NCBI GenBank assembly: GCA_003993805.1
Contig: RSEF01000020.1
Coordinates: forward strand, 10,505,599-10,569,598
From: Himantopus leucocephalus
Lineage: Eukaryota > Chordata > Aves > Charadriiformes > Recurvirostridae
Reading direction: 5' to 3'
DNA length: 64,000 nt
Below the pieces are notes generated by a model. It made no database searches, had not been told where the DNA came from, and worked only from the letters and a program-made list of their open reading frames with translations. Shown here piece by piece: positions 24,201 through 36,200 of this stretch; positions within the stretch are counted from its first letter, which is position 1; every line of letters begins with the position of its first letter. The position numbers and the translations under genes are program-made.

Positions 24201-27200
24201 TCTAAGGGTTGTGCCACGTGTCCTCTGAAGCCCCAAGCCAAACCATTTACTATCATTGCCATCTTGCTACACAAACTATCTCCTCCACAGATTCCCTATG
24301 CCACCCGCTCCCTGACCACACAGTGATGTTATCCCGTGTCGCATCATATCACCTTGTGCGATGGACAGGAGACGGCACCTCTGCCTGCTTGAGGAGCAAG
24401 TCAGCAGACAAGGCAGAAACCAATGTGGGTCGAGTGTGTGCAGGGACCAGTCAATACTGCTGTAAGAAAGAAGTTTAGGAAGCCAATATACTTTGGTGGT
24501 AGCGTAACATCACTAGGAATAAAAAAAATAATTAAGTCTCTCAGACTCCCTCTCCAAAGAGGCTCTTGGCAGCTTCAAAGACAGAACTAATAAATCCTTC
24601 TCATAACTCAATCTTGAACAGCGCTAGGGTAGCAGAAGGGAGCAAGCTGCCTCCAGTTTGGATTTCGATATCCCTGCCCTCTCCCACACTCCTGGGGCCA
24701 CACGACCGTCTGCCTTCCCCTTCTCCGGCAGTTGTTCTGCAGCTCCGGTGCCCGGGCACGCCAGCTCCAGGGAGGTGCAGACGGCTCCCCACCAGGCCCA
24801 TGGCCATGCTACCGCTGGAGCTGCCCAAAAGGAGCAGACCATCGCTCCAGCCCCAGGCAGGTGCAGCTGGTAGGAGAGTAATGCGTTTTTTCCCTTTTAC
24901 CTCCTCCTCCCAAATCCTCTGGGTGCCAGGCCACAGCACCACTGCTGCTCATTTACCTTTTGCTCAGCCCCCTCGGAGGTTTGATGCTCTTTTTCACCCC
25001 CTGTCAGATCAGCATCTGTGCTGCTCCTGCCGTGAACAGCATCCCTACGGGGCTGGAGGAGGCTTCCTCTATCCTGAGGCAATCCTCAAATCCAAACATT
25101 TTGCTTTTGATTGTTACGATTTTCAGATCTTCTATCACCCATTACACGCTCTTAATGAGACCTGCAGAGAGTTCAGACATCTGCTTGCCTAGCCCTTGAG
25201 CTCTGGAGTCAGTAGCTCCATGTGTCGCTCCATATTATCTAGCACCCCTTCCAGGTTGCTGGGCTTGGATGCTTTCTACCATCCCTTCCAACACAATTAG
25301 CATTTCTTGGAGAACATGATTTCAGGCTTTAATTGCCTTTGATTCTTCTGTAATCAATTTTCTCAGGCCAGAAAGGCCCAGCAAAAGGTGAGTTAGGAGG
25401 CAGAGGATGGTGAATGCCTTTGGAATGGCACCAACTGGACCTGGGTGAGGTCAGCTTTTCCAATTCTTTCTCTTCCTTTAGGCATTTCATCTGCCGGGCA
25501 TCTTCCTTCTGGACTGGGGTCGTTGTTACCACACAACATTTATTCCTTGTCTGATGAATTAAGAAGTGCTTCAGCACTCCCTCGGACAGAACAAAAGCAA
25601 TGAAAGAGAGATGCTGGTAGGAAACAGCACAGTTCCCAAAAGCCTGACTGGTGCAAACCAGCTATAATTCAGGTAACGCAAGGTCTCCTGCAGGGTCACC
25701 TTTTGCTCTTGTGGCTCTGACCCAGAGCATCAGAGCCAAGGCAGCTCTGCGTGCTGCCGGGAGCTGGCGAGCAGGGCTGCGGGTGTTAACTGCGGGCCCT
25801 TTGCTATGGCCATCCCCACTGCCGGCAGTTTTGGGTGCACTGGGGACCGACCCAACAGGTTTTGGGCAAGCAGCAGTGTCCTGACTGCGTCGTGGCGGTA
25901 TCAGGCTGCAGCAGACCTGCCCTGTGACCACTGCCATACGCCCACTTACTAGCAGGTACTCCACAAGCTCTTCATCTGATGGACAGGCTGCCCCATCGAT
26001 CACCCTGGGCTTTCCCTAAAGCCCTCACAGCCTTCCTCCACGCTGCCCACGAGGAGCCCTAGAAGAGCCAAGGCAGCGTTCAGCATCCCCTCCAGTGCTA
26101 CCCCGCCTGGCTCTGCTCCCACCCCTGCGACAGGGCTCTGCTCTTTAACATTTAATTGTCTCTAACTCCTTCTGCTCCTCCAGCCCCCTGCGGGGTCAGC
26201 TTTGCCAGCGAGGTGCCGGCCCAAGCAGCCGACCGCTCGACCCCTCGGACATCTCTCCAGCAGCTCGCAGTTAACTCGTTGCTGGCCGGAGCCGCCCAGG
26301 CTCCCCATCTGCCGATCACCATTCCTGATGAACCCTGACGGGAGCATTCCCAAGGAGATGCTGGTCCCTGCCGTGCTGAGGACAAGTCACCCTCCCGAGG
26401 TGGCTTTCTGCTGCCTTGCGGGAGCCGAGGGATGTAGGTGCAAAGCAAAAGAGAGAAGAAGGATTTAAGAGAGAGCTTAGTGAATCCATCTGTGCTGACA
26501 TCCATCAGTGTCACTCCTTGGCTGCAAAAGCAATATTTATAAATCACGTTTCAAAACTGGCTACAAATTTGTACAAAGAAACAGATGGGCTGGTGGTAGC
26601 AGTTTGTCACCACTGATATTTATATGGAGGAGCAGAGACAAGTGCAAGAGGGGTGAACGCACGTGAGGGAGGCAACGGGGGGGACAAAGGAGGATGCAGC
26701 AAGGGAACCCATGAGAGCAGGGGGCGAAGGTGAGCGCACCCAGGGCACTCAATGGACTGGAGCGAAGGAGAGGGGGGAAAAAATCAAAGGAAGGGAGATG
26801 ACACCAAAACGCACACACGTTAGAAATGAGGGGTGCCTCCATCTGCACAGGCAGCCGCCTCCTCTTGCTGTGGAAGACAGCATTGCTTGGCAATTGGGAG
26901 GGTCTCCAAACACCCTGGGAATAACCCTGCAGGAACAGCATTTGTTTTCCTGAGAACAGAAGGCGGGAGGTGATGCCAGCTTTTACTCATTTTATGCAGT
27001 GTTGCACCACATGCAAAGTTTGTGGGATCGTTTAGCACGAAGGATTACCCCGTGCAATGAAAGCCTCATCCCACTCAAGAGAGCAGCAGCTCCAGAGGAG
27101 ATAGCGGCGTGTGAACCTGCGTCCCGCACCCTCCTGCAACGGCAGCTCTCGGGCTGCTGCCGGTGAATCCCGGCTGAGCGAACGGGCGGCGATTCCCACA

Positions 27201-30200
27201 CAGCACCAGGCAGCGAAGCAGCCCCCGCTGACCTCCAGCCACCCCTGGCCAGGTCACTCCTGCCAGGCAGGAGGAGCAGCAGTGATGGCTCTGGGATCGC
27301 AACCCAGCCGCAGCAGACATCCCGGCTCGGAGCAGGGAGCGCAGCCCCGGGCCCCTCGGAGCTTCTGGAGGGGTCTGGGTAGGGACAGACACCGGGGTGT
27401 AACTCAGCACGTTTTCATAAGGTCCTTCAAAGAAAGTGAAGGAAGTTAATCGCTGGGCGTGGGACAAAAATCTTGCAGGGGATTAAAGCTTGCTTACATG
27501 ATAAGAAGCAAAAGGTCTCGTGAACAGCTGCCCCATCAGAGCAGGGGGAGGGACTCGGGTCAGGGACAGCTGCACTTTTTAGGACACAAAGCAATATCGG
27601 TCCTTCTGCGATTATGTCTGAAGCTTTTTGCTGCAAGTTCCATTTTGGCTATCCCTAATAATGCTGAACCAAACTGAGCAAGCGGGATCTTACATCAGCA
27701 GAGGGTTCCTTTGATAAGCTCAGAACAATCTAAATCAGACTTTTGACAGATGAAACTGCAAAAACAGAGAAAAAAATCATTTCAAAAACACCCACAAACC
27801 AGAACAAAGAAGCATTTCAATGTGGGCTGCTGGTTTCCTTCTGGGCTGGCCCCCTTGACAAATAAGCGCACATCTGGCTGGAGAAGATGCCGGTATCTGC
27901 AAGGGTCCCTGCTATACATACCGCTGCAATCAGCATCTAAATTCATCTAAAACACCAGTCAAAAATAGGAAGGAGCCCGATAACTACCTTTCTGGATTGT
28001 TATCATCCGCACAAACGCAGCCTGACCTCGCAGTCCACAAAGCCAACTGGCAGCCAGAGCTCAGCCAGCAAAACCTGCGTCGCACCCCATCGCTTAGAGC
28101 AGCAGATGGGGATCGAGTCATCAGGAGCCACTCAGCCCAGAGGCGCAAAGAACCCCAGAGCTTCCCAGAGGAACAGCCGGGTTCTGCCTGGCTGCGTTTC
28201 CCAAAGGACAGGATGAGCCTTAGGAAATGCAGGGGAACCACGTTCCTGAGCCACCACCTAACGGGGAATCCGGCACTGCTGGCCACGTCCCAGGTAACCC
28301 GCAACGGCCGAGGGCTGGCTGCTGCATGGCCCCTCTGCCTCCCAGGACTCCTGAGCTGCTCCCGTTTGTTGGGGCACAGGGGCTGCCCACCCGCACGGTG
28401 GGTCCAGGATTTACCTTGGAGAGGGGTAAATCCTAATGCTCAAAACTGGAGCGTGTTCATCTGTAAATCCACACCACCTCCTTGCCTGCAGGCAGGTTGG
28501 ACATTTCACATCAAGAAAGGGATCAAGAGCCCTGAAAACATCAAAGGCTAACCAGACAGCACAAGAAGAGTTTTGGACCTGTCTGCAGCACAGAAGAAAG
28601 CTGGCAGAGCCTCCTTGAGGAAATCCAAACTGGTAGCTGACCAGTCCCACCATTTCAGGTTGGCAAGGAGCCTTGCAGGGTGCCCAAAGCATCCTGAGCT
28701 CCAGCCGGCACGGATGGACTGTAAGCCCACAGCCCCATCTCCCTTCCTGCACTGGGCAGGGTGCAGCAGGGCTTACCCTTAATATCCAGCAGAGAAAAAT
28801 GGTGGTTGTTGGTGGCTTCAGGTGCCAGCGTGAAGTAGAAACGATGTCCACTCTGAGGCTCATCACGGTCCACAACGCTTATTGTCTGGATCAGCTGTGA
28901 GGAGAAAGCAGAGGTGAGAATCAGCGCTGCCTCCGCAGCCCCTCCCACGGGCCCCGCTCACACGGTCCAGCCCAGCAGAGCACCACCAGCGTCTGCCACA
29001 GTGAGGGATGAGCCTTTGCCCTTATAGACAGGTTTAGCTGTAGGACACCAGCAAAGTGGCTCCCAGTGTGAGAGCGGCTGCATGGGAAGATGTTCAGGCA
29101 GAAGGGGAAGGACGGGCAGGCTGGCACTGGTCCAGAGCGCTGCTCGCAGCACGAGACTGCTGCAGGCGCTGACGGAGACTCATGAGAAGGGCTGGGGGAC
29201 ACCCGCTACCTGGCCTGGCTTGGCATCCTCGCACACAGCAGCTTCATAGGGGGTGGCGAGCTCGGGCGGATTGTCGTTCACGTCCAGGATACGGATACGG
29301 AGAGATGCTCTTGATACCTGTGAGTGATTATCTGAAACAAAAAAAGCAGAGCTTCAGCAGGAATTGCCATCTGCCGCTAGCAGGGAGCAAACCTTCCTTG
29401 TGTCTGTCCATCCGGAGGCCATCGCAGCCACACAACTGCTGCCAGCGCAGAGGGTCGCACAGCTCCTCGCCTCTGCCCACCCATGGCACACACCGTCTGT
29501 GGGCCAGCAGCACCCACAGAGCATCACTCAGCCTCACCACACGTGTTTTCCGGTAAAGAAACCCAACTGCTGGGCTGCATACCAAGGACTCCCAAAACGC
29601 TGCTGTTGGCCTGATCTACCCCTGGAAAAGCTGAGCAGCCCTGAGCAAGTCCCCACAATGAAGGTCAGTCACCACCGATAAGCATCTGTGCTGCAGACAA
29701 GCAGGGGACAAGCCAGTTTGGATGCGAGAACATCACCCCCTGACTTGGATCCTGACCCTCACACCCCAGGGGCTAGCAGCAACCGCTGAGAGGCGAGCAA
29801 GCAGAGCCGGGAGGTGAAACAGCTGGGATCAGCTAAGAGCGCAGGGTGGTGATGAAATCTGCCACCTACACCTCCACCGCACCCAGGTGACCTGGGGTTG
29901 AACGCTCCCTGTCAAGGCACGAGGCTCCTTCCCTGGGACCCGGGTCTTGCACACTGACACCCGTTTTTGCACTGCCATCAGCAGTTTGAACTTGGGCACC
30001 ATCTGCCAGCTGGCACAGCGGGGTCATGCAGGAAGATCTGGGGCAGCCCTGTCACCCCTGCGCTCGCCGGCCCGTGCCTTGCACAGGCAGCGGTCCGGGG
30101 GGCTCGCAGTGGTCTGAGGGGCTCGCAGCCCGCTCCCCTCCCTCGGGGTCGCATGGAGGTCCTGCTCCGGCCTCACTCCGCACATGGGACGTAGATTGCC

Positions 30201-33200
30201 TTTACGGCTCCACTCACTGCAGTGCTGCTCTACCCCACGGCACGCACCGCAAGGGTACATTGAGCCCCCGCTGTAAGATTATAAATCACTCTGGAGGGCC
30301 TAATGTTTTCTGAAGCACCTCATGTGCTTCCAGAAATGAGAACTCCCTCATACTCCATCTCCTTTGTTTTACCCAGAGATTGCAACTGTGACAGACCCGA
30401 TGCCTCTCTCCTCGCTCGGGCAGAGCTCTGCTGCCTGTTTGTCTATAAAATTAATGCTGGCCCCCGCAGATCAGGTGGGGGAGGACCCAGGGGACAGGAG
30501 ATTTAGCGCTGCTCCATAATTAGCTGGGAACCTAAGCCCCCTCCCCAGAGCTGCCTTCACCCCGTTCTCGCGTTATCACTCCTTCTCACCCAGACCAGCT
30601 GCTCTGGTGATTAGATGGTTGTTTTCGGGGGAGGGAGGCAGAAGTCGTGACTAAAAGCCTAGAACGATGTGTTATTTTAAAAGGCATGTTGGTGCAGTGA
30701 AATAAACTGCAATCGCTTTCAGGGAGAGAGGGAGGGGGAGGCAGCGGGGAGCCCGGGGGGAGGCGGAGGGGTGCGCCTGGTGCCCACCGGGGCCGTAAAC
30801 GAGCAGGAGGAAAAAGTGTTCAATTCCTGCACAAAGAAGGACGGCAGCATCTCATCACCCCCTCCTCAGCCCGCAGGAAGATGAATAACCATCCCTGCTG
30901 CTCAGCTCTGAAGCAAGCTGGCATTGCCCTGGAGGCATTGCCGAGAGAAAGGCAGAAAGAGAAGGGAGGAAGAAGAGCCCAGAACCCCATCTCTTCCCCT
31001 TCCTAACCGCGACCCGCAGGAGCGGTTCTTCCCCCCCATACCCCACGATGCCCCAGCCGGCTGCGAGCGGGAGCCTATCCCGGTGCTGCCGAACTCTCCC
31101 CAGGACCTGTCAGCATGGCGTGTGCCACGGCGGCTCTGCAGGGCCAGGTTGGGACATGGCAGCTTCCCTTCAAGATGACCTCCCTCAGCCTCGTCGGGAG
31201 GGATGCGAGCAGCGTATTTAGGGCTGGGCATAGCCATAGGTCCGTCCTATTCCACAGCATCAGCGAGCAGCTGCCAGGAGTGTTTTATGCCGTGCACGCG
31301 AGTGGGATCATCCATGCACCATGGCACAGTGCCGAGGACCTGCGCCGACCCCTCTGCCAGAGCCATAACTAACATCCCGCTCCCCTGAGCACAGCTCAAA
31401 GCACAGTTGTCCTTTCTAAATGCACTCTGTCATGAAAAAGCTCTCCTTTTGCCCCTTCCAAAATTGCTGAAGCCCGAGGCACACGCTTACTCCTGGCTCA
31501 GTGACAGGGTTAAAATTTGACATCTCTAGGAACATCAAGGTTAGAAATGCAACCATTGCATCGTTGTCTGCTCTTCCAGTGAGGCACCCATGGGCTTCTT
31601 TTTATTTTGGCTGTACCATGATCCGTTTGAAGGTTCCTCAAATGCTTTCTTTATCAGCCTCCCTCGTCCTTTGAGCCAGTACCTGGATTTATGGGTGGAA
31701 AATATGAAAAATGTTTGGATGTATTTGAAAAAAAATAATCTCCAAAACATCTCTGAAATCTGTTTTCTGTAACTTGTGTGGCATAAACTGAATTTATGGT
31801 GGTCAGAAGCACGAGTAAGATTGTTGGAATGCATCTGTGATGAAAGGTTAAATAATGCAGGCTTCACATCTGCAAGGCCAAAAGCCCCGACCTGTGCTTC
31901 CTCTACATACACAGAAATGTGCGCACGTACCCCTGCACATCCTCCGGCGCGCAGAAGGAAATGCTCGGCAGGTGGGTACCACTGCTGGGAAGAACAGCAG
32001 ACTGGGTGGACCAGGGCTGCGGGAAGGCACAGAAAGGCGCCCTCGAAGGGCTCTGCCAAGCAGCACCCGGCCGGTGGTCGGGAGGAGGGTTGCACGTGCC
32101 AGGCTGAGTGCGACCGGAGAGGGAAAAAAAAAAAGTCCTCTTCCATTGCAGCAGCTCTCCTCGGTATTCCAGCTCAGCTGACTGACATGCAAATTAGTTT
32201 AATTATTTCTTCTTCTAAAATAAATTATATTTTGCAGTGGCTGCAATATGTTGTGTCAGGCAAAATTACATTCAATATTTTTAAACTAATTGATGTCAGC
32301 CTTGAGAAAACCTGATTGACAGCAGCGAGGAAACTAGGCTGCTACCTAAACGCTTTCCTAAATTAAAATTAAACATGCCGTTTTTCTGCATTTCCTCCAG
32401 GAGTTGGAATGCTATTAATCTGAAAAGACTGAGGAAAGAGACATGGAAAATACACAGAACAAGGGGGAGACGCTGGAAACACAGCAGTGCAGTACAGGAG
32501 CTCCAGGCTGATGACTGGCAGCTGCCTTTGCCAACACGGGCTGAATTATTTCGGAGCCGCTGGAGCCTGCCGGGGGTGGGAGACGGAGTTCTGTCCATTA
32601 CTTCCATGCTGCAGCATCTGCACTTTCCTCAATGCTACAAACAGTGCAGGCTGGGACGAGCAGGGAGCACAGCACGGACCCCCGTGCCAAGGTACTGTGG
32701 GACAGGCAGTGCATGGACGGGATGGGTAGTGCAGGGACGGGACAGGACAGGACGGGACGGTCAGCATCCTGGCTTTGGAGCAGAGAAAGCCACAGTCCTG
32801 CTGCATGGTGACACTGAGGCCAAGCCTCAAATGCTCCAGCTGAGCCTTCAGTCACATCCCAAAGTATTTTTCCTTAATTTAATTAACCATTAAAGTAATC
32901 TGAACAGTACGACATTCTTGTCTTAAACATTCAGATGTAAAATACCAACAACTTGTCCTCTCCCTGCGTTCCGGATAGCCGACTGCCTGCAGGACTGACA
33001 CCGAGCAGATCTGGGCAACTGCTCGCAAACACTGGAAGCTTTGCAGCAGAAGCTCACAGAGATGGGAAGGGATTGCCGAGATGCTCGGCCACCCCTGCTG
33101 CGGGAGTAAACGAGGGAATCTGCGGTTACCACTGCACTGGGATCCAGTCCTTACCCTGCCAGACCCTCACACAAACTCACAATAAAGCACGTTCCATTTT

Positions 33201-36200
33201 TATACCCAAACCTCTACTGTGAAGCTCCAAACCCAACCAGCGCTGCAGCACACGTCGCGTTTGCACTCCTGCCTGCGCACACAGCCACGTAGTGACACCA
33301 TGCTCAGAAAGGTGCTCTGCAGCTTTCCCGGGGGCTGAAGCACAGTTTGAGGAAAGCCCTGCGGGCTGTGGGGCTGCAGCACCTGGGGCAGCACGGCTCG
33401 TGGACGCTGTTGGGCACAGTGGACGACCCACTCTCCTCCGCCTCAAGCCCAGATTGGTACAACACTCTATTCAAGTTTTTTACATTAGTAGGGAAGCCAG
33501 AAGAGGCAAGAGTGGAATTTAATCCTCACTATCTCGGCAAATTGGGAGAACAAAATGCAGATCAGAAGACTGGGATGGGCCACTCTGCCTTCCAGCACTC
33601 GCGCCCTGGCTGTGAAGCACAGGGTGGTTTCGTAGATGTCAGCGCAGCTGCCTGACTGCGAAGCGGAGCGCTGATGGCACGGACAAGGCAGAGGCATGCC
33701 AGGGGTACGGCTCGTCGGACACAGACGGCTACAGCAGAAGCTGGAGCCGAAAACGTGGCTCCCAGCTGAGGGGAAGCAGCAGTTAAGCCAAGTAACATAT
33801 AAATGGCTCTCACCTCTCCTGAGTCCTGCCCGAACTCAGCAGCATGAGAGTCATTAAATCGCATCCAAACACAATGCTCTGATTAAAGCCAGTCTCCAGC
33901 AGGAAGATTTATCATCTCAATTACCAGCAGTGGACACAGCAGTCAAGGCCTCATCATTTTACATGAGCAAAGAGGAAAACAGGAAGAGAATCGCTAATAT
34001 TAGCCCAAGGAAGGTAAACAGCTTGCGAGCGCGATGAAGATTTATCTCTGGAAACGCTTGGCCTGGTCCCAGGCCAGGTTTGCTGAACAGCCCCCATGCT
34101 TCCTGCTGGCTGCCACGATGCAAGGCCAAATATTCTGCTGGACCCCAGCTGGCCGAGGCAGCTCCCGCTGGGAACAGCCCGTTCCGCGGGGGGACACCCG
34201 CTCCTCCGCAGCCAGGCACCTTCTGCAGCTTCTCTTACTGCTCCTCAGATGCAAATACACTCTCTCTCTCGTTATCCGTAGGTGGGATATGCACCCTGGA
34301 CGCGGTCTCTGCTGCGGCAGCAGCAGGTCCCAGACGGGGCTGTCAAAGGTGGGGGGACAGCTCTTGTGTCGAGCTGCTCAAACCTAACAGACAGGCTGCC
34401 TGCGGGGACAAGTGCTCTCAGCGGGTGAGCTTTCCATCAGCTGCTGTTCGTTAAGCCCTTCTCAGGACAGTCCTGCCAGCAGGCAGGGAGGGCAGCTCGA
34501 GGAGGCTGCAGGGTGCGACGCGCTCCAAGCCATGTACCCATACGCCGTGGGAATCGAGCGGGCACAGCTTCCCACCAGCCCCGACAAGCTGGGGCACCAG
34601 GCATGAGCCCGGCCAGTAGGACGATGCCTGGTGGGCTCGCTCCATTCCTTCTGCAAAGTCTACATCTCGCTGAGGAAAAGAGGAAGAATATTTTATCACC
34701 TGCCTCCACCGGAGTTGATAGCATCTTTCCTGGCGGTGCAGCAGACCCTGTGTCAGCCAGCTGCAACCTGCATGCCCATGGTGAACACCACAGGGCCCCA
34801 CCAGCTCCGGACACCTGCATGCATGGAACTGCTGTACCAGACACACCGACGCCAGCGCGGAGGCTCCCAGCCGCCCCGTGTTCCACGCTGATACCACTGC
34901 GCCAGGTATGGCATGACAGATGCTGCACAGCCCCACTCCGAAACCCCTCTATCACTCGGAAGGCTGTACCTTTACAACTGCCCTTTCCGCCAGAGGATTC
35001 AGACATAAATTGTACTTTAAATTCAATATCAGTCATTAATATTTCATGATTACAAAACGTTAAGGATAATGTCACTGGGAGGAATGTCTGGGCAGTTAAA
35101 ACGGATGAGTCAGAGCTCACCACGGGAGAAGGCAGAGCGCTGAAGAGTCTCCCCGGGTTTTGAAGCGATCCAGCCTGACAGGCTTCCCTGCCGGAGGGGA
35201 GCCGCAGCATCTACTGACTTGTTCTGAAATCCTAGCCGCTGCATGTAAATATTGTCCTTCTGATTCTTGTCACCTCAAGTTTCCTCTGGATGCTGAGTTG
35301 TGCTGCAACACCGTGATCCCCTCCTCCCCGGCCACTGCTGGCAGAGCCTCCCCGCGGAGCCCCCGGACACGCCGCGGCTCAGCAGCGGGCTACCCTCCCT
35401 CCGGTGTGGCTGGGCAGCACCGGCACGCCTGCCCATCGCTGCCTGATGCCTGGCAGAGCTCATGACAGCACCACAGCCAGATGGCACAGAGGTCACCCTG
35501 GCCAGCAGGCACAAAGCATCAGCACAGAGAGGGGCTTGGGACACACAGCGGGGCCAGAGACCTCCCTCGGGGGCAGCGCGGGTCTGGCCAGGGATGGTGC
35601 TCCCTCCTCTCCCGGCCCAGCCCTGCCAGAGCGGATGGCTGCCGTCTCAGTAGGATGACCCCACAGCAGGAACCGATCTCTGGGCCATAAGTCAGGACCT
35701 GACACGGCTCCTTGAATGCGAATGGCGTCCCTCTGCTCAAGAACAAGCAAAGAAATGAGAATCAGAACTCCTGAGGGGTCTCTGGGAGCGAAACCCAGGG
35801 AAGGCTCCTTCCCACAGTCAGACAGGTCTTGGCACATGTCTGCAGATGTCAGAAGGTGCTTTGCAGCCAAAGCAGCTCCCTGGTACCAGCTGCCATGGGG
35901 TGGCAGAGCACAGCAGGTCCCAGGCTGCCCATGCGACTCGCGCATCCAAAAAATGTGGAAAACTTTGAAGAATATGGCAATGCCTTTCTCCTTCCCAGGA
36001 CGGTGCCTGGGATTGAAACCCCTTCTCCATCGTCAGGCTCGGAAAAAAAGAAGGAACATAGAGCACTCCCTGGGGCCCACGGGGCCAGATCCACCATCAC
36101 GCGTGGGGACCTGCGGAGCCCATGAGGCAAGGCACTGTGCAAACACGATGGAGGGCAGCAGGATACGCCCAGGACAGGTTCCTACCCGCAGAGGAACACC

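Larger units (their letters stand above)
19904..28776 (-). other. CDH22: CDH22 intron 10 (8.9 kb)
   Basis: This is a phase-1 intron with donor GTAAGC and acceptor ctgcag. It contains an 18-bp tandem duplication near 21120 and an AT-rich block around 22545-22680. No repeat family or second gene is recognised. Confidence 0.8.

Noticed and set aside
25195..25310. Possible CR1 fragment (CATCCCTTCCAACACAATTA)
   Set aside because: Only a short phrase resembles CR1, with no adjoining consensus blocks or octamers.
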